64,000 nt of DNA from Methylobacterium sp. J-067 (GCF_022829465.1 NZ_JAKSXZ010000092.1:1-64000); one strand, 5' to 3'; positions 8,104 through 16,772 are shown, counted from the first letter of the stretch. Notes: generated from the sequence alone by a model not told the origin. Translations and numbers: made by a program.

Positions 8104-8514
8104 CTACTCCTTGAGCATGTTCGGCTGCTTCTCGTCGGGCATCGAGTCCCGCACGTGCTGCCGCACGATCTCGGCGCTGAACGGCTTGCTGATGAAGGTC
8201 GCGCCCTGGGGCAGGTCACCCGGCCTCGGCGCGGCGCGGCCGGAGGCGACCACGACGGCGATGTGGGGCCAGCGCTCGGCCGTCTGGCGGGCCAGGTCGA
8301 AGCCGTCCTGCCCGCCCGGCATCTGCACATCGGTGAAGAGCAACTGGACCTTGGGATGGTGCCGTTCGAGGACATCAAGTGCCTGGGCGACGTTCATCGC
8401 CTCCAACACTTGAAAGCCCGCATCTTCGAGGATGCTGGTCGCGTCCATCAAGATCAGGGCATCGTCATCGACGACAACGGCGTGGGGCGCATCGCGCGAA
8501 TTTTTCTGTGTCAC
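8104..8514 (-). CDS. Single-domain response regulator
   Basis: A 136-residue receiver with acidic pocket VVVDDDALILMD, phospho-Asp in LLFTDVQMPGGQDG and conserved Lys in FISKPFSAE. The GTG at 8514 is the likeliest start because no ATG lies in this frame near the beginning of the domain; a TTG at 8523 is also possible. No output domain is present. It shares the layout of the two other lone receivers nearby and is likely a phosphate-shuttling partner of HWE-type kinases. Confidence 0.85.
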   Translation of the reverse strand: MTQKNSRDAPHAVVVDDDALILMDATSILEDAGFQVLEAMNVAQALDVLERHHPKVQLLFTDVQMPGGQDGFDLARQTAERWPHIAVVVASGRAAPRPGDLPQGATFISKPFSAEIVRQHVRDSMPDEKQPNMLKE

Positions 8515-8646
8515 GTCATTCAACGCGCATCGCGGCCGAAAAAGCAGCCTGCCCGCATAAAATACATGGAAGGAGCGTCCGGCCGGCATTTGCGCCATCG
8601 GTCGCCCGCGGTGCCGTGCTAGGTTCGGCCGAAGGCCGGGACGTCC

Positions 8647-9540
8647 ATGCCCGGCCACGGCAGATCCAGGGATGGTCCGTTGGTCGAGGTCAGCATCCGG
8701 CACCGGACCACCTATCGCTACCGCCAGCCGGTCAGCCTGGGGCCGCACCGGCTGATGATGCGGCCCCGCGAAAGCCGCGAGCTGCGCCTCCTGTCGAGCG
8801 TCCTCACCCTGACGCCGGAGGCCAACGTGACCTGGGCGCAGGACGTCGCCGGCAATGCCGTGGCCACGGCCCTGTTCGGATCGCCGTCCGAGACCCTCGT
8901 CGTGGAATGCCTGTCGCGGGTGGAGCTTTCGGCGAGCGCCTATCCGGTCTTCGACATCGCCGCCGCGGCGATCACCTTCCCCTTCCGGTACACCGACGAC
9001 GCCTGGGCGGATCTCGGGGCTCTGACCATCCTGCAATATTCGGAGTGGCAGCCGAGCCTGCGGGACTGGGCCCAGGGATTCGTCGCATCCTGGCCCACCG
9101 ACACCCTGTCCCTGCTCAAGGACCTGAATGCCGGGGTCGGGAGCGCGATCATCTATCAGGCGCGCGAGGACGAAGGCACGCAATCGCCGAGCGAGACCCT
9201 GTCGCGCGGGACGGGTTCCTGCCGGGACTTGGCGACGCTCCTCGCCGAGGCGGTGCGCAGCCTGGGCTTCGGCGCCCGGCTGGTCTCGGGCTATCTCCAC
9301 GATCCGACGCGGACCCTGCTCGGCTCGGCCGACGCGGGCGCCACCCATGCCTGGGTGGAGATCTTCCTGCCGGGGGCGGGGTGGATCACCTTCGATCCCA
9401 CGAACCGGGCCGTCGGCGGCGCGAATCTCATCCCGGCGGCGGTGGCCCGCGACATCCGCCTCGCCATGCCGCTGACCGGCAGCTACGCCGGACCGGCCGG
9501 CGCGTTCCTCGACATGGCGGTGGAGGTGAGCGTCGATTGA
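8647..9540 (+). CDS. Transglutaminase-like cysteine protease family protein
   Basis: A 297-residue protein. The N-terminal bacterial transglutaminase-like domain begins at SIRHRTTYRYRQPVSLGPHR. The catalytic triad is visible: Cys192 in SRGTGSCRDLA, His234 in GATHAWVEIF and Asp250 in ITFDPTN. No signal peptide is evident, so it is probably cytosolic. Members of this family in bacteria act as peptidases or amidases; the substrate is unknown. It is divergent from the lone receiver gene at 8104-8514. An internal TTG 36 nt downstream is an alternative start closer to the usual family N-terminus. Confidence 0.88.
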   Translation: MPGHGRSRDGPLVEVSIRHRTTYRYRQPVSLGPHRLMMRPRESRELRLLSSVLTLTPEANVTWAQDVAGNAVATALFGSPSETLVVECLSRVELSASAYPVFDIAAAAITFPFRYTDDAWADLGALTILQYSEWQPSLRDWAQGFVASWPTDTLSLLKDLNAGVGSAIIYQAREDEGTQSPSETLSRGTGSCRDLATLLAEAVRSLGFGARLVSGYLHDPTRTLLGSADAGATHAWVEIFLPGAGWITFDPTNRAVGGANLIPAAVARDIRLAMPLTGSYAGPAGAFLDMAVEVSVD

Positions 9541-9676
9541 ACGGTGCGGCTGACCTTGATGTGATGTGACCGATGTGCCGCTCCGCTGTCGATCCGGGTG
9601 AGGGTGGAGTTTGCCGGGTGGCGAAGAACGGCACTTCCGGCTACGAATACTCTCCGCCCTGGCACACACTTGATCG

Positions 9677-11209
9677 ATGAATGACCCGAGCGGGCGCGCG
9701 CGCAAGACCGCCTTAACCAGCTACGACATCCTCCAGACCTCCGCCGAGCCCGGCTACGACGACCTCGTCGCCCTCGCCACCCAGATCTGCGATACGCCGG
9801 TCGGGCTGATCAGCTTCGTGTCCAGCGACCGGCAATGGTTCAAGGCGCGGATCGGCTTCGCCCCCTGCGAGACGCCGCTCAGCCAATCCGTTTGCGCCCA
9901 CGCGCTGGCGGAGGGGGAAATCCTCATCATCCCCGACCTGACGCTGGACCCCCGCACCCGCGACAACACGCTGGTGACCGGCGAGCCGTTCATCCGGTTC
10001 TACGCGGGCGCCGTGCTGAAGGCCGCCAACGGCGTCGCGATCGGCACGTTGTGCGTGATCGACACCGTGCCCCGGCCCGACGGCCTGACCCCGCAGCAGA
10101 GGTCCGGCCTGCAGGCGCTGGCCCGTCAGGTGATGTCCCAGCTCGAGCTGCGGCGGGCCATCGGCGAGCGGGACCGCGCGCTCACCCTCTCCGACGAGGC
10201 CCGCGACGCCCTGCAGATCAGCGAGGAGCGGTTCCGGCTGTCCTCGCGCGCCACCACGGACGTGATGTGGGACTGGGATCGCGAGGGCGACGCCTTCCAC
10301 TGGGACGGCGCCCTCACCCGCGTCTACGGCCACGTGGCCTCGATCGTCGCGCCCACGGCCGCGTGGTGGTTCGAGCGCATCCACCCGGAGGATCGCGAGC
10401 GCGTCCGCCGGAGGGTCCTCGGCGCCCACGAGTCCGGCTCCCGGTGGGCCGACGCGTACCGTTTCCAGCGGGCGGACGGCTCCTACGCCGACGTGCTCAA
10501 TCAGGCGTTCCTGATCCGCAACAAGGCCGGGCGCGTGGTGCGCATGACGGGCGTCATGCTGGACAACAGCGCGCGGGTGGCGGCGGACGAGCACCAGACC
10601 CTGCTCAACCACGAACTCAGCCACCGGCTGAAGAACACGCTCGCCATGGTCCAGGCCATCGCGGCGCAGACCCTGCGCAACGCCGCGAGCCTCGACGACG
10701 CGCGCGACGCCCTGCTGCGGCGCCTGATCGCCCTCGGCAAGGCGCACGACATCCTCCTGGCCAGCAACACCGAGCAGGCCGGGATGGAGGCCGTGATCCG
10801 GGGGGCGCTGGCGCTGCACGACAACCAGCAGGCGGGGCGCTTCCGGATCGACGGGCCGGCCCTGGAGATCGGCCCGAAAGCCGCGCTGGCGCTCGCCCTG
10901 ATGATCCACGAACTGGCGACGAACGCCGCCAAATACGGATCGCTCTCGACCGAGACGGGGCATGTCGGCATCCGGTGGCGGATCGAGGAGGCGGACGACG
11001 CCCCGCAGGTGCGGCTCGGCTGGACCGAGGAGGGCGGCCCGCCCGTGACGGCGCCGACGCGGGCGGGGTTTGGCACCCGCCTGATCGAGCGCGGCCTCGC
11101 CGGGACCATCGGCGGGGTGGTCAAGCTGGCGTATCACCCGAGCGGCGTCGTCTGCGATCTCGTGGCGCCCCTCGCAGGTTTTCAGGAAAAAGTAGAGATT
11201 TTAAATTGA
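9677..11209 (+). CDS. GAF-PAS HWE-family sensor histidine kinase
   Basis: A 510-residue soluble kinase. A GAF domain spans about 20-165 (PVGLISFVSSDRQWFKAR typical), a PAS/PAC domain about 185-305, and an HWE/HisKA_2 kinase core follows. The phospho-accepting His is near residue 315 in NHELSHRLKNTLAMVQA. The ATPase motifs include HELATNAAKYGSLS and a WTEEGGPPV-type segment with the GFGTRLIERGL G-box, which are characteristic of HWE kinases. The input ligand is unknown. The lone receiver 32 bp downstream is its likely phosphorylation target. Confidence 0.92.
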   Translation: MNDPSGRARKTALTSYDILQTSAEPGYDDLVALATQICDTPVGLISFVSSDRQWFKARIGFAPCETPLSQSVCAHALAEGEILIIPDLTLDPRTRDNTLVTGEPFIRFYAGAVLKAANGVAIGTLCVIDTVPRPDGLTPQQRSGLQALARQVMSQLELRRAIGERDRALTLSDEARDALQISEERFRLSSRATTDVMWDWDREGDAFHWDGALTRVYGHVASIVAPTAAWWFERIHPEDRERVRRRVLGAHESGSRWADAYRFQRADGSYADVLNQAFLIRNKAGRVVRMTGVMLDNSARVAADEHQTLLNHELSHRLKNTLAMVQAIAAQTLRNAASLDDARDALLRRLIALGKAHDILLASNTEQAGMEAVIRGALALHDNQQAGRFRIDGPALEIGPKAALALALMIHELATNAAKYGSLSTETGHVGIRWRIEEADDAPQVRLGWTEEGGPPVTAPTRAGFGTRLIERGLAGTIGGVVKLAYHPSGVVCDLVAPLAGFQEKVEILN

Positions 11210-11241
11210 ACAAAAATAATTTGGGGCGCTTGCTCTAGGCT

Positions 11242-11613
11242 ATGGGAAAAATAGTTTTGAAGCCAACCGCTCTGATCGTCGAAGACGAGAACATCACTCG
11301 GATGGAGACGGTCGACATTTTTGCCGATGCGGGGTTCGAGGTGATCGAAGCCTGGACCGGGGACATGGCCCTGCGCCTGTTGGAAAACTCGCCGCATATC
11401 GAAGTGGTGTTCACCGACGTGCGCATGCCCGGCCGGGTGGACGGCATCCATCTCGCGCAGCTGATCGCCCAGCGCTGGCCCGAGACCGCCGTGATGGTGT
11501 GCTCCGGCCCGGTGACCTTCCGGCCGCGCGCCCTCCCGGACAAGGCGCGGTTCTTTCCCAAGCCCTTCAGCCTGAGCGAGGTCTCGGCGACAGCACGCGC
11601 CTTGGTCGCCTGA
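11242..11613 (+). CDS. Single-domain response regulator
   Basis: A 123-residue receiver with the acidic pair in LIVEDENITRMET, phospho-Asp in VVFTDVRMPGRVDG, and conserved Lys in FFPKPFSLSE. It is only 32 bp downstream of the GAF-PAS-HWE kinase and almost certainly co-transcribed and cognate. No effector domain is present, so output must be through another phosphorelay protein or a binding partner. Confidence 0.9.
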   Translation: MGKIVLKPTALIVEDENITRMETVDIFADAGFEVIEAWTGDMALRLLENSPHIEVVFTDVRMPGRVDGIHLAQLIAQRWPETAVMVCSGPVTFRPRALPDKARFFPKPFSLSEVSATARALVA

Positions 11614-11949
11614 ATCCTGTCCTCACGGCCGCATTCGTCGCGAGCTGGGCAGTATTTTCAAGAGAGAAACAGGCGCAGTTTTATCTTTCTTTTCGGCAGT
11701 TTTATTATGCGCGGCGAGACGCGCTTTATCACAGCGCGGCGGCTCATTTTCGTCAAAACGAATTTAGTGCTTGTGATTGTCTCGCGGCTGGCGTACAACA
11801 AATACATCGAGCTTTGGCCAGATATTCGGCCGTATCGCCCCTGAGGGGCGAGCGCACTGCATCTCTCCCATCTTCGACGATCAGCGATTGAGCGCGTGGA
11901 TCCCATGCGCTCGGCACATTCGTTCGCCTAAAATAGATACGGAATACCT
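11614..11949. other. AT-richer intergenic region upstream of the cold-shock gene
   Basis: This stretch is markedly AT-richer than average between about 11640 and 11830. It contains a small inverted repeat (ttcgt/acgaa, 11749-11762). No credible ORF is present on either strand. It should hold the promoter and 5' leader of the cold-shock gene; cspA-type genes usually have long structured leaders, but no leader boundary can be fixed from sequence alone. Confidence 0.5.
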
Positions 11950-12159
11950 ATGACCATCGGCACCGTTAAGTGGTTCAACGACACCAAGGGTTTCGGTTTC
12001 ATCCAGCCAGATGACGGCGGCAAGGACGTGTTCGTCCACATCTCCGCCGTTGAGCGCGCCGGCATGAACAACCTGGTCGAGGGCCAGAAGGTCTCCTACG
12101 AGATGGAGTCCGACCGTCGCACCGGCAAGCAGTCGGCCGGCAGCCTCCAGGCTGTCTGA
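11950..12159 (+). CDS. cspA: Cold-shock protein, CspA family
   Basis: A 69-residue single cold-shock domain. RNP1 ([10 protein letters not shown]) and RNP2 (VFVHISAV) are intact, and the N-terminus [16 protein letters not shown] is canonical. It binds single-stranded nucleic acid as an RNA chaperone. It is monocistronic, ending at a perfect hairpin terminator 30 bp downstream. The gene symbol denotes the family; which Csp paralogue this is cannot be told here. Confidence 0.95.
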   Translation: MTIGTVKWFNDTKGFGFIQPDDGGKDVFVHISAVERAGMNNLVEGQKVSYEMESDRRTGKQSAGSLQAV

Positions 12160-12188
12160 GCCACGCTCGCCCGTTAGCGAGTCATTTC

Positions 12189-12214
12189 GAAGCCGCTCCG
12201 TCGGGAGCGGCTTC
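12189..12214 (+). terminator. Perfect hairpin downstream of cspA
   Basis: An 11-bp perfect stem (12189-12199 with 12204-12214) and a gtcg loop, followed shortly by ccTGTTTTc. It fits a Rho-independent terminator for the cold-shock gene. Confidence 0.75.
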
Positions 12215-12262
12215 ACCTGTTTTCGGCACCCCGGTTGAGCCGCGGTGCATAAAGGAATCCTT

Positions 12263-12625
12263 GTGGGTCAATCCAGAACAGACCAGCTCGTCGATCGCCT
12301 CGAAGCAACGGCCAAGGCGCGGGAGGCCACGCTGGCCCGCTTCCGGTCCCGTCCCGCCGCCGACGATCCGGCCGTGATCGCCCGCCAGGCGGCGCGTCGC
12401 GCCATCGTCGAGGCGCGGGACGTGCGGACGGCCGAGCGGGAAGTGGCACGGCTCGCCGCCGAAGCCGCGCGCGAGGCCGAGGCGCTCGCCGAGAAGGAGC
12501 GGGCCGAGGCCGAGATCGTCCGCCAGGCGGCCGAGAAGGTCGAACGGCAGGCGGCCCTCGCCGCCGAGCAGAAGGCCGCGCGCGATGCGCGCTTCGCGGC
12601 CCGCAAGGCGCGCGCCCGCCGCTAG
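12263..12625 (+). CDS. Coiled-coil, Ala/Glu/Arg-rich protein (DUF6481-like)
   Basis: A 120-residue, almost entirely helical protein with long runs of Ala, Glu and Arg. Residues about 40-115 are predicted coiled coil, and the C-terminus is basic (ARKARARR). It resembles the DUF6481 group of small alphaproteobacterial proteins, assigned from memory of composition and length. The GTG at 12263 is preferred because AAAGGA lies 7 nt upstream; a GTG 18 nt earlier is in frame but lacks a ribosome site. Function unknown. Confidence 0.65.
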   Translation: MGQSRTDQLVDRLEATAKAREATLARFRSRPAADDPAVIARQAARRAIVEARDVRTAEREVARLAAEAAREAEALAEKERAEAEIVRQAAEKVERQAALAAEQKAARDARFAARKARARR

Positions 12626-12666
12626 GCGGCACCGCCCGCACCCGCCATCACCCTGGAGGACGAGTC

Positions 12667-12864
12667 ATGTCTCACAAGTTCAAGATCGGCCAGCATGTCC
12701 GCCAGCTGGGGACCAGCTATGCCGGCAGCAAGAGCATCGTCGACGGCCTCTTCGAGGTGGTGCGCCTGACGCCGGACGACCGTTCCGGCGAGCCGACCTA
12801 CCGGATCAAGTCCGCGACCGGCGAGCGCGCCGTGCGGGAAGGCGAACTCACGCACGCGAGCTGA
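12667..12864 (+). CDS. Small conserved hypothetical protein
   Basis: A 65-residue protein beginning MSHKFKIGQHVRQLG with a strong GGAGGA ribosome site. The pattern KFKIGQHVRQL...FEVVRLTP...YRIKS..GERAVREGEL looks like a small SH3-like barrel. Proteins of this shape are frequent in Rhizobiales and are uncharacterised. The next gene starts 3 bp after its stop, so the two are co-translated. Confidence 0.7.
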   Translation: MSHKFKIGQHVRQLGTSYAGSKSIVDGLFEVVRLTPDDRSGEPTYRIKSATGERAVREGELTHAS

Positions 12865-12867
12865 TCC

Positions 12868-13338
12868 ATGCGGCCGGTCCCACGGGACCGCGCAGCGAGG
12901 ACCACGCCGATCGCGAGCGAGACACGGGCCTGTGGCCCCTGCACCCTGTGCTGTCGTGTCCTGGAGATCCAGGTCCTCGACAAGCCGGCGGGCGTCCTGT
13001 GCCGCCACAACACCGGGACCGGATGCGGGATCTACCGCGACCGCCCGGAGGTCTGCGCGCGGTGGAACTGCCTGTGGCGCAGGATCGACGCCTTGCCGGA
13101 TGGGCTCAGGCCCGACCGATCCGGCGTGATGTTCTCGCTGGAGAGCCGGTCGCCGGCGTCCGACGCCCCGGATGGGGCCTGCATCGTCGGTCGCGCCGTG
13201 CGGGATGCCGACGATCTCGACCGGGCGGACACGGCCGAAGCCTTCGCCATGTTCGTGCGGGAGGGTTCGCTGCCCGTGTGGAAGGTCTCCGAGCGGGGGG
13301 CGACCCTGGTGCATCCGGGCCTGCAATTCCCCGCGTAA
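12868..13338 (+). CDS. YkgJ-type cysteine-cluster (Zn/Fe-chelating) protein
   Basis: A 156-residue protein with the cysteine-cluster signature: CGPCTLCC near residue 22, C..H (LCRHNT), GCGIYRDRPEVCARW and NCLW. This spacing matches the YkgJ/CxxCxxCC zinc- or iron-chelating domain family. The role is unknown; binding of a metal or Fe-S cluster is inferred from the cysteines. It begins 3 bp after the preceding small gene. Confidence 0.8.
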   Translation: MRPVPRDRAARTTPIASETRACGPCTLCCRVLEIQVLDKPAGVLCRHNTGTGCGIYRDRPEVCARWNCLWRRIDALPDGLRPDRSGVMFSLESRSPASDAPDGACIVGRAVRDADDLDRADTAEAFAMFVREGSLPVWKVSERGATLVHPGLQFPA

Positions 13339-13380
13339 CGCCCGGCGGCGTCACTCAGGCGGCCTGCTCAGGAGGATCCG

Positions 13381-13749
13381 ATGTCCATCATCCGGTGGCT
13401 GCTCGCTAGGACGACCCAGTTCTTTCTCGGCAGCGCCCACGAGCGGAAATCCGACGGGATCGCGAAGGAGAAGGAGGAGGGGACCTTCGAGGGCGCGTCC
13501 GCGCCCAAGGCCAGGACCTTCGAAGACAATTACGCGGCGGCCGCCCGCCTGTTGAGGACGCGGATCGACCGGCGGTTTCCGGATGCCTATTACGCGCGGC
13601 TGAGTCCGGGCCGGAACAGCGCCTACGATTACGGACAGGACCGGGCGCTGGCCATCGACACGATCTCCGTCGCCATCGCCATGGCGTTGCGCAACGGCGC
13701 GACCGTCCAGCAGGCCGCCGAGGCCGGCGCCGAGAGCGTCGGCATCTGA
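13381..13749 (+). CDS. Hypothetical protein with hydrophobic N-terminus
   Basis: A 122-residue protein with a strong GGAGG site 5 nt before the ATG. The N-terminus MSIIRWLLARTTQFFLGS could be an uncleaved amphipathic anchor. A polar linker and a helical region (DNYAAAARLLRTRIDRRFPD) follow, then a second helix rich in Ala. No family is recognised. It is in line with the preceding genes 42 bp upstream and may be part of the same transcript. Confidence 0.65.
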   Translation: MSIIRWLLARTTQFFLGSAHERKSDGIAKEKEEGTFEGASAPKARTFEDNYAAAARLLRTRIDRRFPDAYYARLSPGRNSAYDYGQDRALAIDTISVAIAMALRNGATVQQAAEAGAESVGI

Positions 13750-13771
13750 GGCACGGAGACGGGGCGGGGCG

Positions 13772-14104
13772 TCACCCCTGCCGCGTTCCCGCCATCTCGC
13801 GGGTCCGCTCGATCATCGCGCACAGCACCGCACGGAAGGCGTCCTGCTCCTGGGAGCGGGAGCCTGCGCGGTCGTCGCTCTGAAATTCGGCCAGAAGTGC
13901 GTCGAGGGCCTGGTTGCGCCGCTCCGCGCCGTCCTCGCGCAGGATCGTCTGCAGCAGGATGTCCTGGGCGGCGGCGAGATCGTTCCGGTCCGCCCTGTCG
14001 GCGAGCGTGCGAAGGGCGTCGAGCCCCGCGTCGCGTTCGTTCATGCTCTTGTCCATCAATGACCGCGCGGGAGCGACGGCCTCGGCATAAGGCTCCCGGC
14101 GCAT
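13772..14104 (-). CDS. Hypothetical helical protein
   Basis: A 110-residue protein dominated by helix (LRTLADRADRNDLAAAQDIL and a C-terminal helix with CAMIERTREMAG). No membrane segment or motif is recognised. The start is uncertain: ATGs at 14104, about 14056 and about 14044 are all in frame and none has a good ribosome site. It converges on the 122-residue gene. Confidence 0.55.
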   Translation of the reverse strand: MRREPYAEAVAPARSLMDKSMNERDAGLDALRTLADRADRNDLAAAQDILLQTILREDGAERRNQALDALLAEFQSDDRAGSRSQEQDAFRAVLCAMIERTREMAGTRQG

Positions 14105-14131
14105 CGCTTCAAGCGGGTGGCCCGGATCGCC

Positions 14132-14263
14132 TTAGCTCCGGCCGCCGGTCTTCATGACCGAGGCGACGGTCCCCTTGGCCGAGGGCGCCGCCGCGTTGCT
14201 CTTGGGCACGGGCTTCTTCGGCTTCTTGGTCTCGCGGTTCCCGCGCTTCTTTTCGATCGCCAT
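14132..14263 (-). CDS. Tiny Lys-rich basic protein
   Basis: A 43-residue protein: MAIEKKRGNRETKKPKKPVP, then Ser/Ala-rich residues and a short Val/Met/Gly end. About 30% of residues are Lys/Arg. The good start context and the lack of a competing frame make it credible. Similar tiny basic proteins recur in Methylobacterium-like genomes. DNA or RNA binding is a guess from charge. Confidence 0.55.
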   Translation of the reverse strand: MAIEKKRGNRETKKPKKPVPKSNAAAPSAKGTVASVMKTGGRS

Positions 14264-14306
14264 GGTCTTGCTCCTCGCTCTGCGTGGCAGGCCGGTCGGG
14301 CCGTCG

Positions 14307-14585
14307 TCACGCCTCGGTCGCCGGTCGCTCCGCGAGCATCCGGATCGTGGCCGCGATCGGGAAGTCGAACGCGCCGAGCACGGCGACGAGGCGGTTGCTG
14401 GCCCAGAGTTCGGTGCGGTGCCCCGCGGTCAAACCCTTCGCCTGCCGCTGCGCGTCACCGTCGTTGCGGGCGGTGATGATGCAGGTCGTGATGACGCCGC
14501 CGCTCGGGGCGAGCCGATGCACCTGATAGGCGCGGCGCGCGTGCCGGGAGCGGGGTTGGGCGGGGAATGCGATGAGGTCTGCCAC
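14307..14585 (-). CDS. Small hypothetical protein
   Basis: A 92-residue protein starting at a GTG (14585) preceded by AAGGGACAGG. It has a basic N-terminal part, a central beta segment (GGVITTCIITARNDGDAQ) and a C-terminal helix (IAATIRMLAERP). No family is recognised. It lies 43 bp upstream of the tiny Lys-rich gene on the same strand, so the two may be co-expressed. Confidence 0.6.
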   Translation of the reverse strand: MADLIAFPAQPRSRHARRAYQVHRLAPSGGVITTCIITARNDGDAQRQAKGLTAGHRTELWASNRLVAVLGAFDFPIAATIRMLAERPATEA

Positions 14586-14891
14586 GCGCGCCTGTCCCTT
14601 GCAGGCGGGGGTACGGACCCTCAGCCACCGGAGCCTGGATCAACCGATCCGGTGATGCGGGCACTGTGCGCCTTCGCGGGACGCAAAGATAGCCCCGCCG
14701 GGACCTCATTCTTCGGGCGTGTCTGAGGTGATGAGCGCAATGAACCAGTAATCATGGGATCACGCCGGCACATCCGAAGAAAGGTGCAAGCTGATACAGG
14801 TGAGGGCGCCCGTCCGGGATTGAGGTCAGGCTCGTCCCGGTCGACGCCCCTCGCGCCGGCAGGGGGGCATACCAGTCGGACGGGACCGCTG
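14586..14891. other. Intergenic region with no recognisable gene
   Basis: This gap separates a leftward small gene from a rightward DUF6894 gene. Base composition is mixed, and possible promoters lie near 14740-14800, where AT content rises. Short ORFs on both strands have poor codon usage and no ribosome sites, so I annotate none. Confidence 0.45.
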
Positions 14892-15137
14892 ATGCCGCGT
14901 TATTTCTTCAACACCGCGAGCGAACGGCTCGTCCTGGAGGACGAGGAGGGGACCGAACTGTCCGGCACGGACGCGCTGCACGACATGGTTCGCGCCACGC
15001 TGTCCAACATGTTCGATGCCGAGTGCAACCGCGAGGATGCGCTGCAGAGCTTCTCGATCCACGCCCTGGACGAGGACGGCAACGAGGTCATGGCGGCGAC
15101 CCTGAGGCTGACGATCCGGACGGCCCCGCACCGCTAG
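14892..15137 (+). CDS. DUF6894 (MPRYFF-type) small protein
   Basis: An 81-residue protein beginning MPRYFFNTASERLVLEDEEG, the characteristic DUF6894 opening (MPRYFF, then an Asp-rich strand). A central helix (DALHDMVRATLSNMF) and a final pair of strands (FSIHALDEDGNEVMAATLRL) follow. Its function is unknown. It converges on a Crp/Fnr regulator gene 21 bp away, with a hairpin between them. Two further DUF6894 genes in this window (34815 and 49772) also sit next to Crp/Fnr genes. Confidence 0.8.
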   Translation: MPRYFFNTASERLVLEDEEGTELSGTDALHDMVRATLSNMFDAECNREDALQSFSIHALDEDGNEVMAATLRLTIRTAPHR

Positions 15138-15141
15138 GCTT

Positions 15142-15158
15142 TCGCGGGGCGCCCGCGA
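15142..15158. terminator. Bidirectional hairpin between convergent genes
   Basis: A perfect 7-bp stem (tcgcggg/cccgcga) with a 3-nt loop exactly fills the gap between the DUF6894 stop and the Crp/Fnr stop. No U-run is present. Confidence 0.5.
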
Positions 15159-15833
15159 TCACCGTCGGCCGGCGGCGGCCAAGCCCGCCCGGTCGACGAT
15201 GGCGACGGCCCCGCGCCGGAGTTCGATCAGGCCCGCCTCGGCCCATTGCGCGAGGATGCGGCTCACCACCTCGCGCACGCTGCCGACATCGTCCGCGAGC
15301 GTCTGGTGGGTGAGCGCGGCGACGCCCCGCGGATCGGCCTCGGCCAGGAGGCGCTGGACGAGGCGCTGCTTGAGGGGGGCGAAAGCGACCTCGTCGATCA
15401 GCGTGAACAGGCCGGACATCAGCCGCGTGTAATCGTCCATGACGAAGCTGCGGAAGGCGGGGCTCTCGCCCATCAGGTGCTGGAACGTGCCCACCGGCAG
15501 GGCAGCGAGGACGGTCCGCTCCTCGGCGACGCTCTCCGCCGGGAAGGTCCCGCCGGACAGGAGGCATTGCGTGGTCAGGGCGCAGGTGCCGCCGGGGCCG
15601 ACCTTGTAGATCAGGACCTCCCGGCCGCCCTCCGACATCCTGAAGATGCGCGTCCGGCCCTCAAGGCACATCAGGTAGTTGGCACACGCGCCGTTCAACT
15701 CGTATGCGATGGCCCCCGCGTCGAGCACCGGGAAATGCACCGTCCCCCGGGCGATCTGGAGATGCGCCGGGCTGAGCGCGCGGATCGGCGGAAACCGGTC
15801 GATCCACCGCTCGACCTTCTGGGCATCCGTCAT
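15159..15833 (-). CDS. Crp/Fnr-family transcriptional regulator
   Basis: A 224-residue regulator. The N-terminal cyclic-nucleotide-binding-like beta-barrel (about 30-145) contains EGRTRIFRMSEGGREVLIYK. A dimerisation helix follows, then a winged helix with recognition region LTHQTLADDVGSVREVVSRI near residue 170-195. Three cysteines lie close together in the barrel (ACANYLMC, GGTCALTTQC), so redox or metal sensing is possible; the classical FNR N-terminal cluster is absent. It is divergent from the pentapeptide gene at 15972 and convergent with a DUF6894 gene. Confidence 0.88.
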   Translation of the reverse strand: MTDAQKVERWIDRFPPIRALSPAHLQIARGTVHFPVLDAGAIAYELNGACANYLMCLEGRTRIFRMSEGGREVLIYKVGPGGTCALTTQCLLSGGTFPAESVAEERTVLAALPVGTFQHLMGESPAFRSFVMDDYTRLMSGLFTLIDEVAFAPLKQRLVQRLLAEADPRGVAALTHQTLADDVGSVREVVSRILAQWAEAGLIELRRGAVAIVDRAGLAAAGRR

Positions 15834-15971
15834 GGCTGGCGTATCTCTCCCGGTGCGCCCGACTTGTGTGACCTGGGTCACCGACCGGCTGCAGCGGATC
15901 GGCATAGCATCGCCGCACATTGAAAACGATACGGAGGCCGACCCTGCCCGGCTCTCCGGGGGAGTGACACG

Positions 15972-16772
15972 ATGCGCCGCCTCGCCCTGAGCGTCCTGCT
16001 CGCCGCCCTCGCCATCGGCCCCGCGACCGCCGAACAGGATCTCCTGCTCGGGGCGGACATGACGTCGCCCGCCATGACGAAGGCCGAGATGAGCCGCGCC
16101 GACATCGAGGCGATGATCAAGGCGGCGGACGGCAAGCCCCTCGACCTGCACGACAAGTCGCTCTCCGGCCTCGACCTGTCCGGGCTCGACCTGAAGGGCG
16201 CCAACCTGCGGACGGCGCGGCTCAACAAGGCCAACCTGCGCGGCGCGGACCTCACCGGGGCCAACCTGCAGCAGGCCTGGCTGCTGAAGGCCGACCTGTC
16301 GGGTGCCAAGCTCGCGGACGCGGCGATGTTCGGCATCACCGCGCGGGACGCGAATTTCAGCGGCGCCGACCTCAGCCGCTCCCTGCCCATCGGCGACTTC
16401 AAGGGTGCCAACATGAGCGGCGCGACCCTGGTGGACCTGAGGGGCGGCGCCGACATCAAGAACCAGTCCATGGGCCTGATGCGCGCGGTCTTCACCTCGG
16501 TGAACCTGTCGGGCGCGAATCTGAAGGGGGCGAATCTCGGCCGGTCGCGCCTGGAATACGCCAACCTCACGGACGCCGACCTCACCGACGTGGTGCTGAT
16601 GGGCTCCGACCTGTCGGGCGCGAACCTGACGGGGGCCACCGTCGCGGGCGCGGATTTCAAGAACGTCGATGTCAGCGGCGCGAGACTGATCGACCTCAAG
16701 GGCGAGGACCGCGCCCGGGATTGGGGGAGCCGCGTCAACATCGACCGCGCCGTCACGCAGGCCTCCCACTGA
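15972..16772 (+). CDS. Secreted pentapeptide-repeat protein
   Basis: A 266-residue protein. A signal peptide (MRRLALSVLLAALAIGPATA, cleaved near residue 20) is followed by a polar linker. Two blocks of pentapeptide repeats of the A(D/N)LxG type span about 65-140 and 180-240; each block folds as a quadrilateral beta-helix. It is probably periplasmic. No partner is obvious. Its promoter region is shared with the divergent Crp/Fnr gene, a plausible regulator. A short hairpin (gccgg/ccggc, 16791-16804) follows the gene. Confidence 0.87.
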   Translation: MRRLALSVLLAALAIGPATAEQDLLLGADMTSPAMTKAEMSRADIEAMIKAADGKPLDLHDKSLSGLDLSGLDLKGANLRTARLNKANLRGADLTGANLQQAWLLKADLSGAKLADAAMFGITARDANFSGADLSRSLPIGDFKGANMSGATLVDLRGGADIKNQSMGLMRAVFTSVNLSGANLKGANLGRSRLEYANLTDADLTDVVLMGSDLSGANLTGATVAGADFKNVDVSGARLIDLKGEDRARDWGSRVNIDRAVTQASH

